Below are positions 27,043-35,847 of a stretch of DNA of 64,000 nucleotides, piece by piece (positions within the stretch are counted from its first letter, which is position 1; each line of letters opens with the position of its first letter). The translations under genes and the position numbers were made by a program. The notes under the pieces were generated by a model. The model was not told the DNA's origin. It worked only from the letters and a program-made list of their open reading frames with translations, and made no database searches. The DNA comes from Ruminococcus sp. (GTDB taxonomy: Bacteria; Bacillota_A; Clostridia; Oscillospirales; Ruminococcaceae): NCBI GenBank assembly GCA_017480485.1, contig JAFVAN010000001.1, positions 4,731-68,730 of the forward strand, written 5' to 3'.

Positions 27043-28308
27043 TTAATGCTTGTATAACCTGAACTGCAAGGGCCACTCCCCTGTCTCAGGGTCCCGGTGG
27101 GTGTTGTCGCTGTCTGAATAAAGCAGCAGCAGTTGGCCGCCACAGGCGCTTACCTGTGAAAGGCTCCAGCTGCCCTCGGGCAGCTCTGGGCGAAGCTCAG
27201 TGACGGCCCCGCCCTCAAGGCAGAACACCCGCCCTTCGGGGTCAAAGAGATGGCTGAAAAACAGCCGCTCCTCTCCCTCGGGCTGCAAAGCCAGAGCAAG
27301 CTCCCCGACATCGGGGGTCAGAGCGTAGCAGTCAAAGAGGGGCTCTATGCTGCCGCCCTCGCCCAAGGCCGCCAGGCAGCGGCCTTGGCTGAAATTCTCG
27401 TAGTAAAACTCCCTGCCGCCGACCCAAAAGCCGCTGACGGGCATCCTGAGCTCCGTCAGAGCGTCGGCCTCGGTCATGGCGGGGTCACGGGGCAGGGCGG
27501 AGATGTCGCTGCTCTCCTTTAAGCTGCCCTCGGGGGCGTATCTGTCGATGAAGAGCTTCACGTCCCCCTCCCCCCGCATGGAGAGCCGAAGCAGGCACAG
27601 GTCTCCTCCGTCGGCGCAAAGCTGCCTTATGATGTCCCCCGTAAGGGTCGGGTCGTCAAAGCTAAACTCCGCCACGGTGCGGGTGGTGCCTTTGGTGATG
27701 TCCAGAGCCGTCACCTGCCTGCCGTCCCTCTGCATGAAGAAAAGCTCATCCCCCACCAGCGCAAGCCCGCCGTAGACCGTGGGGTCAAGGGCCGAATATA
27801 GCTCGCTCATGGTCCCCGCCTTCAGGTCAAGGTCAAGGACCCGCTGGGTGCATTCCTCGTCACTGAAAACATTCCCCGTGGAGAGCAGAAGGTACATATG
27901 CCCGTCCCGCTGCACCCGCGCAAAGCCGCACTCGTACTCGAACTCCTCCACGGAACCCAGCAGCCTGCTCTCCCCTGCCTCGGGGTCAAAGAGCAGGTAA
28001 TCCATGCGCCGCTTTTCCCCGCTCTCGATCATCCGCCCGTAGACGATGCCTTGCGGAGTCAGGGTGGCTGTGCTCTGCCGCAGGTCGATGCTCCCCAGCA
28101 GCTCGCAATCGCTTGAATACACGGGCGTTGTGCTTTCAGCCGCTGCGGGATCTGAATTGCTGTCCTCTGTATTGGACTGTTCGCTTATATTGCTATCCGT
28201 ATTATTGTACTCTTTTTGGGTGCCCTCGCTGCTGTTCTCCGAGCCTGCGCAGCCCGCAAAAAGCACCGCCGCCGCAAGAACGGCTATGAGCCTTGCTGAC
28301 TTAGTCAT
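27043..28308 (-). CDS. Lipoprotein of unknown function, beta-propeller-like
   Basis: The protein (about 421 residues from ATG 28308; ATG 28314 is equally placed) has a lipoprotein signal peptide (lipobox FAGC), then a Ser/Asn/Glu/Asp-rich linker. The rest consists of repeated blades such as LLFDPEAGESRLLGSV, VLDLDLKAGTMSELYS and VTALDITKGTTRTVAEF, as in extracellular propeller lipoproteins. No catalytic motif was recognised. It is the third gene after an ECF sigma factor and its likely membrane regulator, with a 39-nt gap, so it may be part of that signalling unit or its target. Confidence 0.82.
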   Translation of the reverse strand: MTKSARLIAVLAAAVLFAGCAGSENSSEGTQKEYNNTDSNISEQSNTEDSNSDPAAAESTTPVYSSDCELLGSIDLRQSTATLTPQGIVYGRMIESGEKRRMDYLLFDPEAGESRLLGSVEEFEYECGFARVQRDGHMYLLLSTGNVFSDEECTQRVLDLDLKAGTMSELYSALDPTVYGGLALVGDELFFMQRDGRQVTALDITKGTTRTVAEFSFDDPTLTGDIIRQLCADGGDLCLLRLSMRGEGDVKLFIDRYAPEGSLKESSDISALPRDPAMTEADALTELRMPVSGFWVGGREFYYENFSQGRCLAALGEGGSIEPLFDCYALTPDVGELALALQPEGEERLFFSHLFDPEGRVFCLEGGAVTELRPELPEGSWSLSQVSACGGQLLLLYSDSDNTHRDPETGEWPLQFRLYKH

Positions 28309-28347
28309 GCACATCCACCACTTTCTGTCCCGAATTTTGTACAGTTC

Positions 28348-29013
28348 TTATTCGCCCAGCTTCGAGATAACATAGGCGTAAGCGGGGCTCTCGCTGCCGT
28401 CGGCGCTTACCTCGGGGATGTATTCTATAAGCTCCCGCTCGTTCCCCGTTCCCGCGCCAAGGAACCAGATGTACCGCCCCGCCTCGGGCAGGGGCACAAA
28501 GGGCTCCGCTTCAAGGTGCAGGCTGTTGTCGTTCTCGTCACGGGCAAGCAGAAGAGTGTCGGGGACGGCGGTGCCCTTCAGCACCCGCTCCACAGCGACG
28601 GCGCTCCATTCCTTCGAGTGCTCTTCGGAAAAGATGTCAGCCCCTCCCCTGCCGCCCTCCGAGACGGTGGCGGGGCTGCCGATAACGATCACCTCGCTCA
28701 CCTCCACAAGGCGGTCAAGGTGGGCGGTGTCAGGGTCGGTGCTTGCAGCGCCGCCCTCATAGCCCCCTGCGATGATCGCGCTGCTGTCCGAAATTTCGGA
28801 CACATCCAAGGCTGATGGAGGTGCAGTACTCGGCCCGCGCCCCACCGCCGTGAACCAAACAGCCGCCCCCACCGCAAAGGCGCAGACCGCCGCAGCCGCG
28901 GCTATCCATAGCACCCGCCCGCGCCTTGGCGGCAGGTCAAGGGCCTCCTCCACCGTATCGTGGTCAAGGCAGTCCAGCGCCTCGGAAAGATATCCCATGC
29001 TCCTCTCGCTCAT
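28348..29013 (-). CDS. Probable membrane anti-sigma factor (anchor type shared with the serpin)
   Basis: The 221-residue protein has an acidic cytoplasmic tail, PPRRGRVLWIAAAAAV leading into a single helix (about 34-55), a Ser/Ala linker, and a small extracytoplasmic domain (about 95-221) resembling no family I can name. Its start overlaps the ECF sigma stop by 4 nt, the standard layout for a sigma/anti-sigma pair. The juxtamembrane block closely matches PRRGRLLMIAAAACA of the serpin at 16492-18024. No zinc-type anti-sigma (HxxxCxxC) motif is seen. Confidence 0.75.
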   Translation of the reverse strand: MSERSMGYLSEALDCLDHDTVEEALDLPPRRGRVLWIAAAAAVCAFAVGAAVWFTAVGRGPSTAPPSALDVSEISDSSAIIAGGYEGGAASTDPDTAHLDRLVEVSEVIVIGSPATVSEGGRGGADIFSEEHSKEWSAVAVERVLKGTAVPDTLLLARDENDNSLHLEAEPFVPLPEAGRYIWFLGAGTGNERELIEYIPEVSADGSESPAYAYVISKLGE

Positions 29014-29564
29014 AGCTTATAGCCCTCCTTTTCCAAATGCTCCCTGAGCGCCCGACGCAGCCGCAGCAGCTTCACCGCCGCCGTGTTTGGCCGCAGGCCC
29101 AAGGCCCGCGCCGCCTCCTCCACCGACTGCTCCAAATAATAGCGCCTTACGAACAGCGCCCGCTCCCGAGGCCCCAGCGTGTCCAGAAAGCGGTTTATCT
29201 CACGCCCCAGCTCTCTGGCCGAAAGCTGCTTCATAAGCTCCTCGCTGCCGAGGGCTGTGTCCAGCTCTTCAAGGGGTACGCTCCGGCCGAAGCCTCGCTT
29301 TTGGGCCAGCTGCTCTCGGCGCTGCTTCAAGGCCAGATTCCGCGCGATAGCGCAGACGTAGGCCCCCAGCGGGTCGGGGCGCTCGGGCGGGATGCGCTGC
29401 CACACCGCCAGCATGGTGTCGTTCTCGATCTCATCTATGCGGTCGGAGTCCCCCGTGATAGCCGCCGCCACGCGGCGAACAAGACCCCCGAAGCTCTCCC
29501 TGAGCCCCCGAAGCCCCTCCTCGCTGCGACCAAACAGCAGCTCGATTATCCTCTCGTCGGTCAT
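29010..29564 (-). CDS. ECF-type RNA polymerase sigma factor
   Basis: The 184-residue protein has region 2 (DEIENDTMLAVWQRIPPERP, LGAYVCAIARNLALKQRR) and region 4 (GPRERALFVRRYYLEQSVEE, LGLRPNTAAVKLLRLRRALR). Its organisation and downstream membrane partner parallel the pair at 16.5-18.6 kb. Upstream lies a long nested inverted repeat. The gene diverges from uvrC. Confidence 0.93.
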   Translation of the reverse strand: MTDERIIELLFGRSEEGLRGLRESFGGLVRRVAAAITGDSDRIDEIENDTMLAVWQRIPPERPDPLGAYVCAIARNLALKQRREQLAQKRGFGRSVPLEELDTALGSEELMKQLSARELGREINRFLDTLGPRERALFVRRYYLEQSVEEAARALGLRPNTAAVKLLRLRRALREHLEKEGYKL

Positions 29565-29581
29565 CCGCCCGCCCCCTTTCG

Positions 29582-29630
29582 GCCCTCTGTTAATTATCTA
29601 CCCTTTCGAGGGCAGGATATTACAGAGGGC
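29582..29630. promoter_or_regulatory. Nested inverted repeat upstream of the ECF sigma gene
   Basis: GCCCTCTGTTA (29582-29592) is inverted as TTACAGAGGGC (29620-29630, one mismatch). Between them lies a second short hairpin (CCCTTTCGAGGG). It is placed 17 nt before the sigma ATG, so it could act as operator or leader structure. Confidence 0.5.
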
Positions 29631-29655
29631 GCAAATTTTTTCGCAACCAATACTG

Positions 29656-29684
29656 TTTACTTATTTCCACAAATGTGCTATAAT
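29656..29684 (+). promoter_or_regulatory. uvrC promoter
   Basis: TTTACT (29656-29661), 17-nt spacer, TATAAT (29679-29684). The dispersed repeat begins a few bases downstream and forms most of the leader. Confidence 0.65.
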
Positions 29685-29690
29685 ATAGTC

Positions 29691-29871
29691 AATGCACAAT
29701 GCACGATGCACAATGCACAATGAAGGTATCGGCTGCCGCCGATGATGCCCTTTCAGGCGCCTTGCCTTGCGCAGCGTCTCAGCATTGATGCTTTATACAG
29801 AACTATAACTTTAAAAATCAGTCGCCAAAGGCGACACCATAATTGTGCATTGTGCACTGTGCATTGTGCAT
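29691..29871. repeat. Tandem-arm dispersed repeat (family 1), copy B, in the uvrC leader
   Basis: Left arm of ATGCACA-type repeats (29691-29721) and inverted right arm TGTGCAT-type (29844-29870) flank hairpins GTATCGGCTGCCGCCGAT and GTCGCCAAAGGCGAC. The core resembles the copy at 46.97 kb. Confidence 0.75.
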
Positions 29872-29891
29872 TGAAAAAAGGTGACACCCCT

Positions 29892-31733
29892 ATGATAATA
29901 ACCGAAAAAGAAAACCCACGCCTGCCCTACCTGCGGGACAAGACCTCAAAGCTCACCACCGCCCCCGGGTGCTATATTATGAAGGACAAGAGCGGCAAGA
30001 TAATATACATCGGCAAGGCCAAGAACCTTAAAAACCGCGTCAGCTCCTACTTCCGCGCATGGCAGGACCACCTGCCGAAGGTCTGGCGCATGGTCTCCCA
30101 TGTGGAGGACTACGACTTCATCGTCACGGACTCGGAATTCGAGGCTCTGGTGCTGGAGTGCTCCCTCATAAAGCAGTACACCCCTAAGTACAACATCCTG
30201 CTGAAGGACGACAAGGGCTACAGCTACATCCGCGTGACCAACGAGGCCTACCCCCGCATACAGGCCGTGCTGCAAAAGGAGGAGGATGGCGCCCGATACA
30301 TCGGGCCATACACAAGCTCTTGGGCCGTGAAGCAGGCCGTGGAGGAGGCCAACCGAGTCTTTATGCTGCCCACCTGCCAGCGGCAGTTTCCTCGGGACAT
30401 AGGCCGCGAGCGCCCCTGCCTGAACCACCACATCAAGCGCTGCATGGGCGTCTGCACAGGGCGCATCTCTCAGGAGGAGTATAACGACATCGTCAAGCGA
30501 GCCCTGCGCTACATCAAGGAGGGCTCCAAGGAGAGCGTCGAGCGGATGCGCACCGAGATGGAGGAGGCCGCCGAGCGCCTTGATTTCGAGCTTGCGGCCC
30601 AGCTGCGGGACAGGATAAACGCCATCCAAAAGGCTGCCGATGACCAGAAGATAATCGACGAGGACATGAAGGACACGGACATCATCTCCATCGCCCAGAA
30701 CAGCGAGAAGGCCTGCGCCAGCGTGATAATGTACCGCAGCGGCAGGCTCTTCGACAAGGCCGACCACTTCCTTGGCGAGAAGGACGACCGCTCCCGGATG
30801 TACGAGGAGTTCATCACGGGCTTCTACTCCCTGCGTGACGACATCCCGAAGCATATTCTGATAGACGAGGAGCTTGACGACAGAGAGCTCATAGAAAAAT
30901 ACCTCTCCGAGCGCCGCGGCAGCGCCGTGCATATCTCGGTGCCACAGCGGGGGCATCTGGTGAAGCTTGTGAACCTTGCCCGCAGCAACGCCTCGGAATA
31001 CCTCTCCATCAAGGTGGGCAGGACGGCCCGAGAGATCACTGCCTTGGAGCAGCTTGCAAAGGCTCTGGGCCTTGAAAAGCCCCCCCGCTTCATCGAGTGC
31101 TACGATATCTCGAACCTTGCCTCCTCGGACATGGTGGCGGGGATGGTGGTCTACGAGAACGGCCGCCCCTGCAAGCGCTTTTACAAGAAATTCTCCATCA
31201 AGACCGTAAAGGATCAGGACGACTACGCCTGCATGGCGGAGGTGCTGGGCAGGCGGTTCCGCAACTACCTTGAAAAGACCGACGAGGGCTTTTCTACTCT
31301 GCCCGACCTTATCTTCCTTGACGGCGGACAGGGCCACGTCAACACCGTCACCCCCGTGGTGCGGGCAATGGGGATAAATGTGCCTATCTACGGCCTTGTG
31401 AAGGACTCGAAGCACCGCACCCGCGCCGTTGCCACAGGGGGCGGAGAGATAAGCCTTACCCAGTCACGGGCGGCCTTCGACCTTGTCACCGCCATTCAGG
31501 ACGAGGTCCACCGCTACGCCATCACCTATCAGGCAAAGAAGCACAAGAAAAGCTCCACCAGCCTCGAGCTCACCCGAGTAAAGGGCATAGGCGAGAAAAA
31601 GGCCATCAAGCTGATGACCGAGTTCAAGACCAAGGACGCCCTAAAGGCCGCGACTCCCGAGCAGCTGGCAAAGGCCGCAGGCATCAGCCTCGACACCGCA
31701 AGGGAGCTTGCGGAGGTGATCAAAGAAATGTGA
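29892..31733 (+). CDS. uvrC: UvrABC excinuclease subunit C
   Basis: UvrC makes both incisions around bulky lesions in nucleotide excision repair. ATG at 29892 follows AAAAAAGGTGA and gives 613 residues, the usual length. The GIY-YIG domain (APGCYIMKDKSGKIIYIGKA, KNLKNRVSSYF), the UVR motif (AERLDFELAAQLRDRINAIQ), the RNase H-like 5' nuclease core (ECYDISN, DLIFLDGGQGHVN) and terminal helix-hairpin-helix pairs (VKGIGEKKAIKLM, AAGISLDTARELAEVI) are complete. Earlier in-frame ATGs lie inside the repeat and are not preferred. It is a single-gene transcript. Confidence 0.98.
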   Translation: MIITEKENPRLPYLRDKTSKLTTAPGCYIMKDKSGKIIYIGKAKNLKNRVSSYFRAWQDHLPKVWRMVSHVEDYDFIVTDSEFEALVLECSLIKQYTPKYNILLKDDKGYSYIRVTNEAYPRIQAVLQKEEDGARYIGPYTSSWAVKQAVEEANRVFMLPTCQRQFPRDIGRERPCLNHHIKRCMGVCTGRISQEEYNDIVKRALRYIKEGSKESVERMRTEMEEAAERLDFELAAQLRDRINAIQKAADDQKIIDEDMKDTDIISIAQNSEKACASVIMYRSGRLFDKADHFLGEKDDRSRMYEEFITGFYSLRDDIPKHILIDEELDDRELIEKYLSERRGSAVHISVPQRGHLVKLVNLARSNASEYLSIKVGRTAREITALEQLAKALGLEKPPRFIECYDISNLASSDMVAGMVVYENGRPCKRFYKKFSIKTVKDQDDYACMAEVLGRRFRNYLEKTDEGFSTLPDLIFLDGGQGHVNTVTPVVRAMGINVPIYGLVKDSKHRTRAVATGGGEISLTQSRAAFDLVTAIQDEVHRYAITYQAKKHKKSSTSLELTRVKGIGEKKAIKLMTEFKTKDALKAATPEQLAKAAGISLDTARELAEVIKEM

Positions 31734-31737
31734 GATG

Positions 31738-31766
31738 AAAAGAGCCCGCAATGCGCGGGTTCTTTT
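31738..31766 (+). terminator. uvrC terminator
   Basis: AAAAGAGCCCGC pairs imperfectly with GCGCGGGTTCTTTT directly after the stop. Confidence 0.75.
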
Positions 31767-31798
31767 GTTGTCTCTAAAAACCTCCGGAACACCGCCGC

Positions 31799-31866
31799 TC
31801 CGCGAGGGAGCCCCCTCGGCCTTCACTTTGTAAACGAGCTCGCGAGTGCTCACGCGACTTGCCCCG
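31799..31866 (+). repeat. GCGAGGGAGCCCCC repeat (family 5), copy A
   Basis: Contains CGCGAGGGAGCCCCCTCGGC, then TTGTAAACGAGCTCGCGAGT and CTCACGCGACTT. The same order occurs at 36.65 kb and inverted at 33.33 kb. Confidence 0.75.
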
Positions 31867-31894
31867 GCGGGGCACCGCCCGGGAGCCGTTAGCA

Positions 31895-32425
31895 CTACAT
31901 GAAGCTTAAAGTCTCATCGTCAAGGGCAACGGTGGTGCCTGTCTCAAGGGACTTTTTAACGTCGATGAAGCGCTGGTTGCGGCTGCCGCGGAATTTGAGC
32001 TCAAGGCTGCGCTGCTCCAAAATGAACCGCCCGTCGATGATGTAATCGCACTGGCGGACAAGCTCCATAAAGCCGTTCTGTTCGTCCGCGTGCTCCAGCA
32101 GGTACTCGAAGTCAAAGCCCGTGTAGGCGATGACGTTCATCCGTCCCCCGTCGTGCTCGTGTACCCTTCGGGCCAGCTCCGCCATGGGCTTCGCCTGATA
32201 AAAGGGGTCGCCCCCCGAGAGGGTCACACCGTCAAGTATGGGGTCCTTGATGATCTCTGCAAAGACCTCGTCGGTGTCGGCCTCGAAGCCTCCTGCCACG
32301 TCCCAGGTCTGGGGATTGTGGCAGCCCTTGCAGTGGTGCAGGCACCCCTGTGTCCACACCGTGAACCGAAATCCCGGGCCGTCAACTATAGATTCGGGGG
32401 TCAGCCCCGCGCATCGGAATTTCAT
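31895..32425 (-). CDS. nrdG: Anaerobic ribonucleotide reductase activase (radical SAM)
   Basis: This 176-residue radical SAM protein installs the glycyl radical on NrdD. The N-terminus ESIVDGPGFRFTVWTQGC leads into the iron-sulfur motif CLHHCKGC (C-x3-C-x2-C), followed by the SAM-binding GVTLSGGDPF. The size is normal for NrdG. nrdD lies upstream on the same strand, separated by the flavin reductase/rubredoxin gene and one dispersed repeat, so co-transcription is likely but not certain. Confidence 0.97.
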   Translation of the reverse strand: MKFRCAGLTPESIVDGPGFRFTVWTQGCLHHCKGCHNPQTWDVAGGFEADTDEVFAEIIKDPILDGVTLSGGDPFYQAKPMAELARRVHEHDGGRMNVIAYTGFDFEYLLEHADEQNGFMELVRQCDYIIDGRFILEQRSLELKFRGSRNQRFIDVKKSLETGTTVALDDETLSFM

Positions 32426-32506
32426 TGTATCGTCTCCTTTTTTATTTCGCCCGACAGGGCTTGTGTGCGCCGCACGAAGGACGTGGGTCGCCTTCGCTGT
32501 ATTTTC

Positions 32507-33295
32507 TCAGCCGCCGACCCTCTCAAAATTCGAGGCATCCACCCCGCAGAGAGGACAGACAAAGTCCTCGGGGAGCTCCTCTCCCTCGTACTCGTAGCCG
32601 CAGACGGCGCAGCGCCAGATGATCTTGCCGCTCTCGGAGACACCTGCGGGGACGGCAGCCTCGGCGGGCTTGCCGGACACTACCTTCTCAAAATCCGAGG
32701 CAGGGTGCTTGCACAGGGGGCAGATAAAGCCCTCGGGCAGCTCCTCGCCAACGTACTCGTAGCCGCAGATAACGCAGCGCCAAATGGTCTGGCCAGCCTC
32801 GTTGGTGCCTACCTCCTTGGGCTGGGGCTTTATATTTTGCAGATAGTAGGAATAATCCGCGGACCGCGCGGCGTTGATCAGGGCCGTAGAGGTCACGTCC
32901 GCGATGAACATGGTGTGGCTGCCCAGATCTATCTCCTGACAGACCCTGGCGCAGATATAGCTGTTGGTGCCTGCGGTGACGGCGAGGGTGCCGTTATCAA
33001 GGCGCTCTGTGTCCTCAAAGCCCGCGAACTTGTCGGCGTCCCTGCCCGACCGGAAGCCAAAGCGCTCAAAGAGGCCGAACCCAGCCTCTTGGCTGATTAT
33101 GGAGGCGGTAAAGGTCCCCGACTCCGCTATCATGTCGTGGGTGAGGTTCTGTTTGTTGACGGTTAAGCTGACGCGGTTGGGCTGGCTGGTGACCTGCGCC
33201 AGTGTGTTGGTGATGCAGCCGTTGTCCCTGCCCTCGCTGTTGGCGGTGACGACATAGAGGCCGTAGGTGATGTTGAACATAGGGTCCTGTGCCAT
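32507..33295 (-). CDS. Flavin reductase-domain protein with two C-terminal rubredoxin domains
   Basis: The 262 residues comprise an FMN-binding split-barrel flavin reductase domain (about 1-155: MFNITYGLYVVTANSEG, NRVSLTVNKQNLTHDMI) and two rubredoxin-like domains (about 168-205 and 224-262). Each rubredoxin has two CxxC pairs (WRCVICGYEY...ICPLCKH and WRCAVCGYEY...VCPLCGV). High-molecular-weight rubredoxins of acetogens carry one such domain; two in tandem are less usual and look like a recent duplication. The family passes electrons from NAD(P)H or other donors to flavodiiron oxygen or NO reductases. Its place between nrdD and nrdG suggests a redox role in the anaerobic reductase system. 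Confidence 0.92.
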   Translation of the reverse strand: MAQDPMFNITYGLYVVTANSEGRDNGCITNTLAQVTSQPNRVSLTVNKQNLTHDMIAESGTFTASIISQEAGFGLFERFGFRSGRDADKFAGFEDTERLDNGTLAVTAGTNSYICARVCQEIDLGSHTMFIADVTSTALINAARSADYSYYLQNIKPQPKEVGTNEAGQTIWRCVICGYEYVGEELPEGFICPLCKHPASDFEKVVSGKPAEAAVPAGVSESGKIIWRCAVCGYEYEGEELPEDFVCPLCGVDASNFERVGG

Positions 33296-33329
33296 AGATT
33301 ATTCCTCCTTTTCTTTCTCCTCGCCGTCC

Positions 33330-33410
33330 CGGGCGCGGGCGCGCAAGTCGCGTGACGCTTGCAAGCTCGCTTACATCTCAGAAATGTGAGGGGGCTCCCT
33401 CGCGTAACGG
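33330..33410 (-). repeat. GCGAGGGAGCCCCC repeat (family 5), copy B (inverted)
   Basis: Reverse complement reads CGCGAGGGAGCCCCCTC, then TGTAAGCGAGCTTGC and TCACGCGACTTGCGC. It sits between nrdD and the rubredoxin gene. Confidence 0.7.
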
Positions 33411-33493
33411 CGGTCATATACAGTATACTGCCATATACAGAGAAAGCCGCAGGATTTGCGGCTTCTCTGGTTTTTTGGTTGTTTCCGTTCTGC

Positions 33494-35740
33494 TCAGCAG
33501 CAAGATATGCGGGGGATGCGCTCGTGGGCTACCTTGACGTGCTCGGCTTCGGTGCGGCCGCAAAGCGGGCACTTGTCGCCGATGATGCCTGTGTAGCCGC
33601 AGACAGGGTCGCGGTCAACGGGATGGTTGATAGCGCCGTAGCCTATGCCCTGCTCCTTCATGCAGCGGATGATCTTCTCAAAGGCCGAAATGTTCTGTGA
33701 GGGATCGCCGTCCAGCTCGATGTAGGTGATGTGGCCTGCGTTTGTGAGAGCGTGGTAGGGAGCCTCGATCTTGATCTTGTCGAAGGCGCCGATGTTGTAG
33801 TAAACAGGAACATGGAAGGAGTTGGTGTAGTAGTCCCTGTCGGTAACGCCTGCGATAGTGCCGAAGCGCTTGCGGTCCATGCGCACGAACCTGCCCGAGA
33901 GTCCCTCGGCTGGGGTGGCCAGCAGCGAGAAGTTCATGCCTGTGGCCTTGGTCTCGTCGTCCAGTCTCTTGCGCATATGCGCCACGATCTCAAGACCCAG
34001 CTCGCGAGCCTCCTCGCTCTCGCCGTGGTGCTTGCCTGTCAGGCTCTTGAGCGTCTCGGCCAGACCTATGAAGCCTACAGAGAGTGTGCCGTGCTTCAGC
34101 ACCTCGCCCACCTCATCGTTTACGTCAAGCTTGTCGGAGTCTATCCATACTCCCTGCCCCATTAGGAAGGGATAGTTCTTTACCTTCTTGCTTGCCTGTA
34201 TGCGATAGCGGTGCTTGAGCTGTGCGATGCAAAGCTCCATCATCTCGTCAAGGCTGTCAAAGAACGTGCCAATGTTGCCCTGTGCCTTTATTGCAAGCCG
34301 CGGCAGATTGATGGACGTGAAGGAAAGGTTTCCCCTGCCTGTCACTATCTCGCGGCTCGGATCGTGTGCGTTGCCGATAACTCTCGTCCTGCATCCCATG
34401 TAGGCGATCTCGGTGTCCGGATTGCCCTCCTTGTAATATTGCAGGTTGTAAGGAGCATCAATGAACGAGAAGTTCGGGAAAAGCCTCTTTGCAGAAACGC
34501 GGCAGGCCAGCTTGAACAGGTCGTAGTTAGGGTCTGTCGGGTTGTAGTTTACGCCCTCCTTCACCTTGAAGATATGTATCGGGAAGATAGGGGTCTCGCC
34601 GTTGCCGAGGCCGGCCTCCTGGGCCAGCAGAACGTTCTTGATGACCATCCTGCCCTCCACAGAGGTGTCGGTGCCGTAGTTGATGGAGGAGAAGGGGGTC
34701 TGGGCGCCTGCACGGGAGTTCATGGTGTTAAGGTTGTGTATCAGCGCCTCCATTGCCTGATAGGTAGCCCTGTCGGTCTCCTTGAAGGCGGTCTTGTAGG
34801 CGAATTTCTGTATCTTGGCCACGGTCTTGGGGTCGGTGAAGGAGGCAAGTATCTCCGCCTCGGCCTCCTTGTAGCCGTTGTCGTAGCTCAGCGTTACCTG
34901 CAGGCCCTTTTCCTTCTCGATCTTCTCGGCGATCTGCTTTGCGATGACCTGAGAATCAGGAACGTCCGCAATGAGGTTCAGAGCGCGGTGGATGTTGTCG
35001 CGGTAGTTGTGGCGGAAGGTCTTCTTTACGCCCTCGGCCATGTCGTACTCGAACTTGGGCACCGACTGGCCGCCGTGCTGGTCGTTCTGGTTGGACTGGA
35101 TAGCGATGCAGGCCAGAGCCGCATAGCTGGTGATGTCGTTAGGGGTCCTGAGATAGCCGTGGCCCGTGGAGAAGCCCTTGTTGAAAAGCTTGGTCAGGTC
35201 GATCTGGGTGCAGGTGGTGGTGAGGGTGTAGAAGTCCAGATCGTGGATGTGGATGTCGCCCTCGGCGTGGGCCTTGGCGTGCTCGGGGTCCAGCACATAC
35301 ATCTCGTAGAACTCCTTGGCGCCCACAGAGCCGTATTTCAGCATCGTGCCCATGGCGGTGTCGCCGTCGATATTGGCGTTCTCGCGCTTGAGGTCGCTGT
35401 CCTTGGCGCTCTTGAAGGTCAGGTCCTCGTATACCTTCATAAGGCGGGTGTTCATCTCTCTTGCTCTGGTCCTTGTAGAGCGGTAGAGGATGTAGGCCTT
35501 GGCAGTGGCTGCGTGGCCCTCCTCGATGAGCACCTTTTCAACGCAGTCCTGGATCTGCTCAACGGTAGGAGAGGTCAGGTCCTTCTGCATCAGCAGGTCA
35601 ACGACCTTGCCCGCCAGCTCCAGAGCCTCGTCGTAGTTGGAGCCGCCAACGGACTGCGCCGCCTTGTAGATAGCTCCGGCTATCTTCTCTATATTAAATG
35701 TAACGTTGCGTCCGTCTCTTTTCTTGATCTTGATAATCAT
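33494..35740 (-). CDS. nrdD: Anaerobic ribonucleoside-triphosphate reductase
   Basis: ATG at 35740 (GGAGG upstream) gives 748 residues. The class III reductase makes dNTPs without oxygen. The ATP-cone regulatory domain is N-terminal (IIKIKKRDGRNVTFNIEKI), then the ten-stranded barrel (HIHDLDFYTLTTTCTQIDL, GGQSVPKFEYDMAEGVKKT, NTMNSRAGAQTPFSSINYGT). The end has the glycyl-radical and zinc region PVCGYTGIIGDKCPLCGRTE. All expected parts are present. The upstream region carries a strong promoter overlapping a candidate NrdR site, with a second site downstream of it. Confidence 0.98.
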   Translation of the reverse strand: MIIKIKKRDGRNVTFNIEKIAGAIYKAAQSVGGSNYDEALELAGKVVDLLMQKDLTSPTVEQIQDCVEKVLIEEGHAATAKAYILYRSTRTRAREMNTRLMKVYEDLTFKSAKDSDLKRENANIDGDTAMGTMLKYGSVGAKEFYEMYVLDPEHAKAHAEGDIHIHDLDFYTLTTTCTQIDLTKLFNKGFSTGHGYLRTPNDITSYAALACIAIQSNQNDQHGGQSVPKFEYDMAEGVKKTFRHNYRDNIHRALNLIADVPDSQVIAKQIAEKIEKEKGLQVTLSYDNGYKEAEAEILASFTDPKTVAKIQKFAYKTAFKETDRATYQAMEALIHNLNTMNSRAGAQTPFSSINYGTDTSVEGRMVIKNVLLAQEAGLGNGETPIFPIHIFKVKEGVNYNPTDPNYDLFKLACRVSAKRLFPNFSFIDAPYNLQYYKEGNPDTEIAYMGCRTRVIGNAHDPSREIVTGRGNLSFTSINLPRLAIKAQGNIGTFFDSLDEMMELCIAQLKHRYRIQASKKVKNYPFLMGQGVWIDSDKLDVNDEVGEVLKHGTLSVGFIGLAETLKSLTGKHHGESEEARELGLEIVAHMRKRLDDETKATGMNFSLLATPAEGLSGRFVRMDRKRFGTIAGVTDRDYYTNSFHVPVYYNIGAFDKIKIEAPYHALTNAGHITYIELDGDPSQNISAFEKIIRCMKEQGIGYGAINHPVDRDPVCGYTGIIGDKCPLCGRTEAEHVKVAHERIPRISCC

Positions 35741-35847
35741 ATTCTTACCTCCGTATTTATAAGCGGGCGGCCCGCAGGCTTTCCCGCCGATCATCATTTT
35801 TATCAGCAGCACCGCTTGTATGCGCCCCATGTGCATTAGCGGCCCGA

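Noticed and set aside
29742..29891. N-terminal extension of uvrC
   Set aside because: The extension is translated repeat DNA; ATG 29892 has the ribosome site and the conserved start.
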